Assembly (NCBI GenBank): GCA_018398815.1
Contig: CM031614.1
Coordinates: 57,065,064-57,129,063, forward strand
Length of the DNA: 64,000 bases
Origin: Conus ventricosus
Taxonomy: Eukaryota > Mollusca > Gastropoda > Neogastropoda > Conidae
Reading direction: 5' to 3'
The translations under genes were made by a program, and so were the position numbers. Shown here in pieces: positions 45,201 to 46,550 of the stretch (positions within the stretch are counted from its first letter, which is position 1; the number at the start of each line of letters is the position of its first letter). The notes under the pieces are model-generated. The model did no database searches. It worked only from the letters and a program-made list of their open reading frames with translations, and was not told the origin of the DNA.

Positions 45201-46338
45201 TGTCCCCTGTATTCTGGGTTTTCATTGTTGTAATCATCATCACTATGAATTGTATGATTGTGCATTGTCGCTGTTTTCTGTTGTCATTGTTTTAATCATC
45301 ATCACTATGAATTGTATGATTGTGCATTGTCGCTGTTTTCTGTTGTCATTGTAATCATCATCACTATGAATTGTATGATTGTGCATTGTCGCTGTTTTCT
45401 GTTGTCATTGTTCTAATCATCATCACTATGAATTGTATGATTGTGCATTGTCTCTGTTGTCATTATCATCATCATCATTATAAGCTGGATTGTCACTATT
45501 TTCTGTTGTCATTCTCGTCATCATCATCATTATAATGTGGATGATTGTGCACTATTTTCTGTTGTCATTGTTGACATGGTCCTTATAAACTGAATGGTGT
45601 TGACATTATCATTGTCGTCATAATAACCTGGATGACTGGGTGTTGCCAGCTGCTGGGGTTTGGGGTGAGCATTCTGGACGGCATTGACCCCAACCCTGAC
45701 AACTTTGTGTCCTCGGGCATCCTGCACACGCGCAACCAGCAGATCGGCTGTCTGGTCCGCCTGGAGCCCAACCGCCAGGCTGAGTCAGTGGGGTGGGGTT
45801 TGAGCCCCTGTGTGTGCGTGTTGTGTGTGTGTGTGTATGTGTGTGTGTGAGTGTGTGCATGTGAGTGTATGCGTGTGTGATATAAAGTCGCCAGAAAAGT
45901 TTAGATAAATTTCAGGATTAGTGGAATGGCTCCAGTTCATTTCAGGACTGGGGACCTGTCATCACTGGCACCCCAGTGAATGTTTGTATTATTCTGTGTA
46001 TGTGTGTGTGCTCACACGTTCCTCATGTTGTTGCCGAGTTTTTTGTGGATATTTTGAGATAACAAAAGAATCAGTATTAGAAACTTAGAGGTTCTTCAGT
46101 GTATGCGTGTGTGTATGCGTGTGTGTATGTGTGCATGCGTGATTCAGATGTGACCCATTTCCTCACTGCAGAAAAAAAAAGAAAAGATGTAACTGCCACT
46201 GCCAAAAATATTGAGCATGACAAATATCACAGTCCAGATCTGATGCTGTTGTTGTTCCAGATGTATCGGTTAACGGTGCGGTCCACAAAGACCTCGGTGG
46301 GGGAGACCCTCTGTGACCTGCTGGGGAGCCAGTTCTAA
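12277..46338 (+). CDS. AP2A: AP-2 complex subunit alpha (alpha-adaptin), 22 exons, 5' partial
   Basis: This gene encodes the large alpha subunit of the AP-2 clathrin adaptor. AP-2 links plasma-membrane cargo and PI(4,5)P2 to clathrin during endocytosis. The exon translations follow animal alpha-adaptin in order: trunk helical solenoid ([78 protein letters not shown]), a Ser/Pro/Gly hinge (GGSADLLGL), then the appendage ([31 protein letters not shown]) and C-terminus [14 protein letters not shown]. Exon joins, with phases checked: 12277-12345, 13418-13560, 14935-15128, 15876-16005, 16592-16693, 17473-17581, 18356-18578, 19894-19990, 20912-21048, 22449-22556, 23680-23754, 24456-24553, 25537-25666, 26222-26323, 35111-35276, 36629-36821, 38804-~38966, 39454-39562, 40110-40226, 41127-41195, 45650-45783, 46261-46338. 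The first coding exon is absent. Seven exons contain one-base indels, listed in their entries. The family assignment is secure; whether this copy is functional is not. Confidence 0.95.
12400..12620. repeat. Possible partial copy of the 1-720 repeat family
   Basis: aattcatggggactg, ggatggag and ttagatcagaacaggcttctc match ordered blocks at 419-545 and 21650-21790. The similarity is fragmentary. Confidence 0.35.
13318..13384. repeat. (CA)n microsatellite
   Basis: A pure run of about 33 units ending 34 bases before an AP2A acceptor. Confidence 0.96.
13418..13560 (+). CDS. AP2A: AP2A exon: [19 protein letters not shown]...EKQI
   Basis: Preceded by gttgcag and followed by gtgagt. It encodes the strongly conserved [21 protein letters not shown] segment of the trunk, part of the lipid- and core-contacting N-terminal region. 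The frame is open throughout and ends in phase 0. A (CA)n tract runs to about 34 bases upstream of the acceptor. Confidence 0.96.
14601..14960 (+). repeat. 34-bp minisatellite made of an AP2A 3' splice site plus exon start
   Basis: Ten units have splice-site ccag (or its remnant) ending at 14620, 14654, 14688, 14722, 14756, 14790, 14832, 14866, 14900 and 14934. Spacing is exactly 34 except one 42-bp step. Each unit is ggttacctgttcatctcggt plus gctgtcattgccag. That is the first 24 bases of the exon followed by the last 10 of the intron. Only the final unit continues into unique exon sequence. AG is lost at 14790 (ccat) and shifted at 14722. Confidence 0.95.
14935..15128 (+). CDS. AP2A: AP2A exon: [21 protein letters not shown]...
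   Basis: The acceptor is the tenth and last ccag of a 34-bp tandem array whose units are copies of this acceptor plus the first eight codons. The donor is gtaagg. The exon encodes trunk residues through DIPRLLVSG with no stop. It is GC-rich compared with its flanks. The start at 14935 is fixed by the phase of the previous exon (ends ...Gln-Ile) and by the family sequence [10 protein letters not shown]. Confidence 0.95.
15305..15441. repeat. 137-bp near-perfect inverted repeat (foldback)
   Basis: The left arm from 15305 (cattcaggacaatgaaaaca ... acttctcaaatt) is complementary to the right arm 15395-15441 (aatttgagaagtga ... ttttcattgtcctgaat). An inner stem (ggcgttgaa/ttcaacgtcc) closes on ccta. 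The right arm continues into a segment shared with 1560-1640. This is probably a foldback or terminal part of a mobile element. Confidence 0.85.
15442..15510. repeat. Dispersed repeat with gcctgaggaagacctaagag motif, copy 2
   Basis: It aligns with 1590-1650 (tattgtttatctcgcctgag, gaagacctaagaggt, ttttgtctt). It sits directly after the foldback. A Penelope-like terminal sequence is possible but unproven. Confidence 0.45.
15876..16005 (+). CDS. AP2A: AP2A exon: [18 protein letters not shown]...LLNDQHI
   Basis: Acceptor gtggacag, donor gtaaga. The first base completes the Gly codon started in the previous exon, and the exon ends in phase 0. It encodes the trunk segment [22 protein letters not shown], which is near-invariant in animals. 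Confidence 0.96.
16140..16165. repeat. (GT)n microsatellite
   Basis: A short GT run. A second GT run lies at 16033-16054 and a poly-G at 16081-16095. All are intronic. Confidence 0.9.
16402..16478. repeat. (CA)n microsatellite
   Basis: An imperfect (CA)n run with CG interruptions inside an AP2A intron. Confidence 0.95.
16592..16693 (+). CDS. AP2A: AP2A exon: [22 protein letters not shown]...
   Basis: Acceptor tgtgcag, donor gtaggt, 102 bases, phase 0 at both ends. It encodes [17 protein letters not shown] through SLAVSRLSR of the trunk. No anomaly. Confidence 0.96.
16694..17472 (+). other. AP2A intron, no recognised element
   Basis: Unique intron sequence with a short (TA)n at 17206-17215 and a C run just before 17420. 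Nothing else seen. Confidence 0.5.
17473..17581 (+). CDS. AP2A: AP2A exon: [21 protein letters not shown]...
   Basis: Acceptor gcgtgcag, donor gtcaga. It encodes [20 protein letters not shown], a hallmark alpha-adaptin block, and ends in phase 1 (G of Glu). A long (GT)n tract begins about 27 bases after the donor. Confidence 0.96.
17608..17708. repeat. (GT)n microsatellite
   Basis: An interrupted GT run starting about 27 bases after an AP2A donor. Confidence 0.95.
18356..18578 (+). CDS. AP2A: AP2A exon: [23 protein letters not shown]...
   Basis: Acceptor ttttttcag, donor gtaggg. At 223 bases it is the largest coding exon in the window. It encodes [35 protein letters not shown] and [17 protein letters not shown] of the trunk. 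The phase joins exactly to the next exon (Arg-Tyr-Leu-Ala-Leu-Glu). The donor-proximal intron sequence is repeated further down the intron. Confidence 0.97.
18572..18760 (+). repeat. Donor-anchored ~110-bp repeat, proximal copies
   Basis: Copy 1 begins at the real donor (gtagggggcagcactctggt at 18579). Copy 2 begins at 18690 (gtaagggcagcgctgtggtt), 111 bases on. Further copies start at 19352 and 19461 (gtaggggcagagtgcaggtc). The shared body includes cactggttt, aaaggggga, ggtcacctggcac and ccctgtaagtactgcacagt. Confidence 0.8.
18765..19300. other. Unique segment splitting the donor-anchored repeat
   Basis: About 540 bases lie between proximal and distal copies of the 110-bp repeat and share nothing with it. 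A 102-codon open frame (18864-19172) has no recognised domain. It could be an unidentified insertion. Confidence 0.4.
19305..19575 (+). repeat. Donor-anchored ~110-bp repeat, distal copies
   Basis: Two to three copies of the unit described at 18572, each containing a donor-like gtaggggcag. Confidence 0.85.
19576..19893 (+). repeat. 34/53-bp minisatellite containing an AP2A 3' splice site
   Basis: Seven units precede the true acceptor. Each contains ggttgttacctggcaggt or a close variant. Long units (53 bp) carry gtatcctatactggagatca plus tatgtctg after the AG. This matches 19 of 28 bases of the exon start (gtacctggccctggaaagca plus tgtgtctg). Short units (34 bp) lack 19 bases of that part. 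Long and short units alternate. Confidence 0.85.
19894..19990 (+). CDS. AP2A: AP2A exon: [22 protein letters not shown]...
   Basis: The acceptor is cctggcag, the last of eight cctggcag-like copies in a 34/53-bp array. The donor is gtcagt, followed closely by a poly-G tract. It encodes [20 protein letters not shown] through TVITALK and ends in phase 0. Confidence 0.96.
20005..20060. repeat. Poly-G rich tract
   Basis: A G-rich stretch starting 15-20 bases after an AP2A donor, including about 20 consecutive G. Confidence 0.95.
20387..20466 (+). mobile_element. 58-bp LINE 3'-end insertion with target-site duplication
   Basis: 20398-20455 matches the terminal bases of the 5255-11216 element (gatgtggccctttgcggtcg, gctgggctataagcaacatt) plus an (ACCTT)n tail. 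It is flanked by CTGTCCTTAGT (20387-20397) and CTGTTCTTAGT (20456-20466), which differ at one base. Confidence 0.88.
20860..20899. repeat. (GT)n microsatellite
   Basis: A GT run ending about 12 bases before the acceptor of the exon at 20912. Confidence 0.95.
20912..21048 (+). CDS. AP2A: AP2A exon with one-base deletion: [23 protein letters not shown]...
   Basis: The acceptor is cccaacag, just after a (GT)n tract; the donor is gtgagg. It encodes [20 protein letters not shown], then [13 protein letters not shown]. The frame breaks at about 20990-20995 in the stretch gaaatatggggg. One base fewer than expected is present between the Glu-Glu-Ile codons and the Gly-Glu-Met codons. The exon is 137 bases instead of the phase-consistent 138. 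This is either a consensus error next to a G run or a genuine mutation. Confidence 0.92.
21090..21870 (+). repeat. Dispersed repeat family, copy 2, with tRNA-like head
   Basis: From 21240 on it shares ordered blocks with 1-560. The 5' part (21097-21180) contains gggttcagttccc, a good pol III B box, and an A-box-like stretch. This suggests a tRNA-derived SINE or composite element. Confidence 0.55.
22449..22556 (+). CDS. AP2A: AP2A exon: [20 protein letters not shown]...
   Basis: Acceptor ttgtgcag, donor gtcagt, 108 bases, phase 0 at both ends. It encodes [20 protein letters not shown] and [14 protein letters not shown], virtually the family consensus. Confidence 0.97.
22557..23679 (+). repeat. 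AP2A intron with a ~67-bp tandem duplication
   Basis: ttgggaatgattcagtatga ... gtatctgggtcttcactctc ... aggtcatgtgggtgc at about 23095-23160 is repeated at 23172-23232. The rest is unique intron with no coding signal. Confidence 0.75.
23680..23754 (+). CDS. AP2A: AP2A exon: [20 protein letters not shown]...
   Basis: Acceptor gtggaacag, donor gtaaac, 75 bases (25 codons), phase 0. It encodes [20 protein letters not shown] and KTVFE of the trunk. Short exon, no anomaly. Confidence 0.96.
24456..24553 (+). CDS. AP2A: AP2A exon: [20 protein letters not shown]...
   Basis: Acceptor actgtgcag, donor gtacga. It encodes [20 protein letters not shown] and [12 protein letters not shown], ending after two bases of a Ser codon completed by the next exon. 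Confidence 0.96.
24554..25420 (+). other. AP2A intron, no recognised element
   Basis: Unique intron sequence up to a compound (GT)n tract at 25421-25534 that runs into the next acceptor. Confidence 0.5.
25421..25534. repeat. (GT)n compound microsatellite at a 3' splice site
   Basis: GT runs with a T-run interruption end directly in the gtgcag acceptor at 25531-25536. Confidence 0.95.
25537..25666 (+). CDS. AP2A: AP2A exon: [22 protein letters not shown]...
   Basis: The acceptor is gtgtgtgcag, with a (GT)n microsatellite in place of a pyrimidine tract. The donor is gtcagc, followed by a poly-C tract. It encodes [20 protein letters not shown] and [19 protein letters not shown]. Confidence 0.96.
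25667..26221 (+). other. AP2A intron, no recognised element
   Basis: Begins with a poly-C tract (25680-25705). The rest is unique with no coding signal. Confidence 0.5.
26222..26323 (+). CDS. AP2A: AP2A exon: [23 protein letters not shown]...
   Basis: Acceptor ggtgtgcag, donor gtcagt, 102 bases, phase 0. It encodes [20 protein letters not shown] and VASADVL, the last exon of the trunk. The donor context ctg|gtcagtg is then repeated many times in the 8.8-kb intron that follows. Confidence 0.96.
26324..26708 (+). repeat. Donor-anchored ~62-bp minisatellite, left part
   Basis: The array starts at the donor of the preceding exon (ctg|gtcagtgttcctg). It repeats units of the form tgtgcagtctgtgggtctgt, ctgattacctcccctggtca, gtgcccccccacaccacatg. 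Each unit holds a ctg|gtcagtg donor copy and a tgtgcag acceptor-like site. About five to six copies lie left of the DIRS insertion. Confidence 0.9.
26729..26857 (+). repeat. DIRS left inverted terminal repeat
   Basis: ggctcactaatgcaataagc through cagaagcaccctcttttc is the reverse complement of 33315-33443 with few differences. Confidence 0.9.
26950..27393 (+). CDS. DIRS leader ORF with LSCGSV peptide repeats
   Basis: A 147-codon frame starting [16 protein letters not shown]. It contains three LSCGSV segments, encoded by recurring cagctgcggttctg blocks at 27141, 27210 and 27261, plus a fourth DNA copy at 27305. It lies between the left terminal repeat and the gag-like ORF and could be the N-terminal part of gag in another frame. 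No domain recognised. Confidence 0.4.
   Translation: MVSLLMFSLKGETYMKRLGGKARIKKVSSFDSRISPAGSGSLSIAPPKPPLPSASLSPKGSLQLSCGSVVVTASAFSQPTFCGGDRLSCGSVDSAPLPHNGERLSCGSVAPLVHPVSSSAAVLLRTVRFPWQNRRCTGPLRRRRAMT
27467..28966 (+). CDS. DIRS gag-like ORF (499 codons)
   Basis: A long open frame: Pro/Gly/Ser-rich N-terminal ~200 residues, an acidic patch (SESEEED), a more helical middle, and a basic Arg/Gly/Pro-rich tail ([20 protein letters not shown]) suited to nucleic-acid binding. The position before the reverse transcriptase matches the structural protein of DIRS elements. The true start could be upstream in the neighbouring frame. Confidence 0.7.
   Translation: MLGPGCFPSPASCVCLSFWADHRGFALFPEHPSGDRRIRPPLSGLGQQPHSQPPPIMGSGPFALGAMGPMAISPDHGLSTAPAPGFPWWAGFMPSPPPVQASPSQAPLAHPGTDPSPGMSGESAIPGHSGLSPRTASPRAATPSVCGSDLWDSESEEEDQSPGSYSFQDSVAFLASLVPEAVSSSQEVRAPALRQRNSPWDLAHWQLGPSLLKESGMVADCMRRAQIRVRGTEAQDPMPGSVPDFPSALACGKFLKPERLPFAKKAFLANDTIPEASLPLSQEDLLLVQERSKSLARQVSLLERCLAEWEESARRGLEAISVMDSFLGGLVSALKDPDSDSFTIRQSADPAAVVACIQSMAEGLKYSAGAFARLHLNSVLARRDAVLLASSVARSPSARASLRALPVKSGSLFGNHVQATIKSQAEIRRDLAFQSGPPPPCPGSKRKAPAPFSSPGPSQPKGRRSFGPRGTRGRQPSRGWPQARPAGPKAPTPQTATPQ
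29009..30165. mobile_element. Terminal-inverted-repeat DNA element inserted in the DIRS element
   Basis: The element 29015-30159 (1145 bp) begins CAGACCTGTTTACCC, and its end is the inverted complement CAGACCTGTATACCCC. It is flanked by the direct repeat GCAGTC (29009-29014 and 30160-30165). Removing it and one GCAGTC leaves the DIRS coding frame continuous into the reverse transcriptase, so it arrived later. A 117-codon frame at 29188-29541 encodes a Cys/His segment ([16 protein letters not shown]...H...H) like BED-type fingers of DNA transposases. No transposase core is seen, so it is probably non-autonomous. Confidence 0.8.
29188..29541 (+). CDS. Zinc-finger-like fragment of a DNA-transposon protein
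   Basis: The frame has a basic N-terminal half ([20 protein letters not shown]) followed by [16 protein letters not shown] and two downstream His at finger-like spacing ([12 protein letters not shown]). This resembles the BED/TTF-type N-terminal finger of hAT-like transposases. The catalytic domain is missing. The 6-bp target duplication does not match the usual 8 bp of hAT, so the superfamily is open. Confidence 0.45.
   Translation: MQRVNICSTFKVASSSKRAHTKSAPDHKEKKARVLQKFKDSYTKTPGIQRSTLGDNYAFCVYCLTDINISHSGQFDIETHCKPMKHTKYVTAKKDAEKCPKLPAFFSSTPKSLKCLM
30166..31682 (+). CDS. DIRS reverse transcriptase and RNase H
   Basis: Open from 30417 with a different-frame upstream part ([20 protein letters not shown]) just after the TIR insertion. 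The RT fingers/palm contain [33 protein letters not shown] and the catalytic [11 protein letters not shown] recombinase-era RNase H follows ([54 protein letters not shown]). Roughly 30420-31680 is uninterrupted in one frame, but the upstream join and downstream segments are shifted. Confidence 0.85.
31683..33145 (+). pseudogene. DIRS C-terminal region with tyrosine recombinase, frameshifted
   Basis: Pieces in several frames: [12 protein letters not shown] and [18 protein letters not shown] blocks after RNase H (31680-31830). Then the recombinase core: [20 protein letters not shown] at 32195, ASGRRCSEV (first catalytic Arg) at 32495, [11 protein letters not shown] (His-x-x-Arg) at 32892, and [11 protein letters not shown] with the nucleophilic Tyr near 32970. 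It would integrate the circular DNA intermediate. Frameshifts near 32600, 32835 and 32955 disable it. Confidence 0.8.
33158..33247. repeat. DIRS internal complementary region
   Basis: gtgagccacggtatagtatg (33161) is complementary to the 5' outer edge (26709-26738). ttctaaaattacgtttaatc through accgtggctcac is complementary to the 3' outer edge (33434-33491). It templates joining of the two ends during DIRS circle formation. Confidence 0.88.
33315..33443 (+). repeat. DIRS right inverted terminal repeat
   Basis: gaaaagaggatgcttctgag through ttgcaattagtgagcc, the inverted partner of 26729-26857. Confidence 0.9.
33492..34085 (+). repeat. Donor-anchored ~62-bp minisatellite, right part
   Basis: Continues the array of 26324-26708 after the DIRS insertion: about nine further, more degenerate units with tgtgcag, ctgattacctcccctggtca and poly-C. 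Donor-like ctggtcagtg is kept in several units (for example near 33680, 34012 and 34078). Confidence 0.88.
34086..34138. repeat. (CT)n microsatellite
   Basis: A pure CT run closing the minisatellite. Confidence 0.95.
34200..35110 (+). other. AP2A intron, no recognised element
   Basis: Unique sequence with a short partial duplication (34712-34760, agtcagaaggcattagc and ggtcaggaggcattagcc). No coding signal before the acceptor at 35110. Confidence 0.5.
35111..35276 (+). CDS. AP2A: AP2A exon with one-base insertion: trunk/hinge junction
   Basis: Acceptor gcctgcag, donor gtgagg. It encodes Ala-Thr-Val, then [20 protein letters not shown] and the start of the hinge ([20 protein letters not shown]). 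One extra G at 35119-35120 shifts the frame between Thr-Val and the Leu-Glu-Glu-Met codons. The exon is 166 bases against an expected 165. The basic KLKKKK stretch is retained. Confidence 0.92.
35268..35645 (+). repeat. Donor-anchored degenerate repeat
   Basis: The real donor gcccttcag|gtgaggcag (35276/7) is echoed by gccctgcag|gtaaggcca (35340/1), ctctgcag|tta (35467), gccctgcag|gtaagaaca (35526/7) and ttgttcag|gtggagg (35595). A shared body gtggttctctcccctgacaa and aacactgaagacactgc lies between. About five diverged units of roughly 60-125 bases. Confidence 0.7.
35646..36628 (+). other. AP2A intron, no recognised element
   Basis: AT-rich, unique, with several A/T homopolymers. No coding signal before the acceptor at 36628. 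Confidence 0.5.
36629..36821 (+). CDS. AP2A: AP2A exon with one-base deletion: hinge, [20 protein letters not shown]
   Basis: Acceptor attgacag, donor gtgagg. The translation is Pro/Gly/Ser-rich ([31 protein letters not shown]), typical of the flexible clathrin-binding hinge. One base is missing at about 36806-36810 (gcactgagagaacc). This produces an early stop instead of the family-like Glu-Glu-Asn-Leu-Lys-Lys that would join the next exon (Phe-Ile-Cys-Lys). The length is 193 rather than the phase-consistent 194. Confidence 0.88.
36871..36956. repeat. (GT)n microsatellite
   Basis: Interrupted GT runs early in the intron after the hinge exon. Confidence 0.9.
37240..38830 (+). repeat. ~51-bp minisatellite made of an AP2A 3' splice site plus exon start
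   Basis: About 30 units of gcagattcatctgcaagcat, aatggggtgatgtatatgaa, tgttttacctgt. Each is the acceptor (ttttacctgtgcag) followed by the codons for Phe-Ile-Cys-Lys-His-Asn-Gly-Val-Met. The last unit runs without a break into the unique exon at 38804. Left-hand units (37240-38050) are riddled with small indels. A LINE end is inserted at 38067-38141. Confidence 0.93.
38067..38141 (+). mobile_element. LINE 3'-end insertion inside the minisatellite
   Basis: gttgatttaacgtggtaaca, gcccgatgtcgccctttgcg and ggctggctataacaacatta plus (TCTTA)n match the end of the 5255-11216 element. ATCTGCAAG lies on both sides and may be the target duplication, though it is also part of the array unit. Confidence 0.85.
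38804..38966 (+). CDS. AP2A: AP2A exon with frameshifts: start of appendage, [18 protein letters not shown]
   Basis: The acceptor cctgtgcag is the last copy of the upstream ~51-bp array, whose units contain this same acceptor and FICKHNG codons. The unique sequence then encodes [28 protein letters not shown]. The frame is broken by a missing base in the G run at 38855-38858 and by further loss at about 38889-38893. I see no convincing donor, so the 3' boundary is approximate. The next ~10 expected residues (before KPVE) are not accounted for. Confidence 0.82.
39148..39220. repeat. (CA)n microsatellite
   Basis: A pure CA run, intronic. Confidence 0.95.
39454..39562 (+). CDS. AP2A: AP2A exon with one-base deletion: appendage, [17 protein letters not shown]
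   Basis: Acceptor gtcgttgcag, donor gtgagt. It encodes [11 protein letters not shown], then [20 protein letters not shown] and NISF. The run of six G at 39481-39486 is one short of the seven needed to keep Gly-Gly-Ala-Gln in frame. Length is 109 rather than 110. A homopolymer consensus error is the simplest explanation. Confidence 0.9.
39935..40075 (+). repeat. ~46-bp tandem repeat, 3 copies
   Basis: gatttccctttgtccagtgg, taacatttgtaatgcagtat, ttaaa repeated three times just upstream of the acceptor at 40109. It does not resemble the exon. Confidence 0.9.
40110..40226 (+). CDS. AP2A: AP2A exon: [20 protein letters not shown]...
   Basis: Acceptor gttcaacag, donor gtgagt, 117 bases, frame intact. 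It encodes [20 protein letters not shown] and [10 protein letters not shown] of the appendage, which binds endocytic accessory proteins. The donor region is duplicated about 131 and 256 bases downstream. Confidence 0.95.
40219..40500 (+). repeat. Donor-anchored ~128-bp repeat, 3 copies
   Basis: The real donor cagcca|gtgagtcaggagtgggtg (40226/7) recurs as cctcca|gtgagtcgggtgggtgtg (40357/8) and as ccctcca|gtggagcacg (40482/3). Flanks gctcagcatggacagg, gaagacatgttgggtggata and gatccatg are shared. The downstream copies hold exon-end-like bases before the donor. Confidence 0.8.
40720..41040 (+). repeat. ~58-bp tandem repeat, about 5-6 diverged copies
   Basis: Units of the form cattgttaattgattttggt, caactaaagcatagttttgc, atatgtac precede the exon at 41127. 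They do not resemble the exon. Confidence 0.88.
41127..41195 (+). CDS. AP2A: AP2A exon with one-base deletion: [10 protein letters not shown]...[12 protein letters not shown]
   Basis: Acceptor gtttgttgcag, donor gtgggt. Family-like residues [10 protein letters not shown] and [13 protein letters not shown] lie in two frames. The join needs one extra base after the Lys codon at 41155-41157. The exon has 69 bases rather than the expected 70. Confidence 0.85.
41264..45470 (+). repeat. 4.2-kb minisatellite, ~56/62-bp unit, roughly 70 copies
   Basis: Unit: tgtatgattgtgcattgtcg, ctgttttctgttgtcattgt, (tgtag/tgtaa/tctaa/none), tcatcatcactatgaat. The main variants are short units lacking a 6-base ttgtag-like block and long units that keep it. 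a/t alternation at cactRtgaat and at gcattg/gctttg adds further types. It fills most of an AP2A intron. All frames in it are read-through of the repeat. Confidence 0.96.
45471..45649 (+). other. AP2A intron end with degenerate minisatellite-like sequence
   Basis: attttctgttgtcattctcg and tcatcatcatcattata fragments show the array decaying toward the acceptor at 45649. Confidence 0.6.
45650..45783 (+). CDS. AP2A: AP2A exon: [23 protein letters not shown]...
   Basis: Acceptor gtgttgccag. It encodes [38 protein letters not shown] and RQA of the appendage. The donor reads ctga|gtcagtgg. For correct phase into the last exon one more G is needed at the boundary (ctgag|gtcagt), so the 3' edge may carry another one-base deletion. 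Confidence 0.92.
45805..45870. repeat. (GT)n microsatellite
   Basis: Interrupted GT run shortly after an AP2A donor. Confidence 0.9.
45871..46260 (+). other. AP2A last intron, no recognised element
   Basis: Unique sequence with a second short GT-rich stretch at 46101-46135, ending in gttgttgttccag. Confidence 0.6.
46261..46338 (+). CDS. AP2A: AP2A last coding exon: [29 protein letters not shown]
   Basis: The acceptor is gttgttccag. It has 25 codons plus TAA at 46336-46338. It matches the family C-terminus (MYRLT.R.....V...LCDLL.SQF). Confidence 0.96.
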   Translation: MYRLTVRSTKTSVGETLCDLLGSQF

Positions 46339-46509
46339 CCGCTGCCACCACACTGTCGCTGGACATAGGACGGTCGTCTGGGGGGGGGGGGGGGGAGGGA
46401 CCCTACCCCTACCCCCACCCCCATCCCTCTCTTCACCTGCTCTTTTCCACCTCCCTGCCCTCACCGCTGCCCCCCCCCCCCCTTCCCTCTTCCCCAACCT
46501 CTTCTCCAT

Positions 46510-46550
<41 letters not shown>

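Noticed and set aside
12277..46338. Processed AP2A pseudogene
   Set aside because: All exons are separated by introns with correct splice sites and phases, so it is not retroposed. Frameshifts alone do not prove decay.
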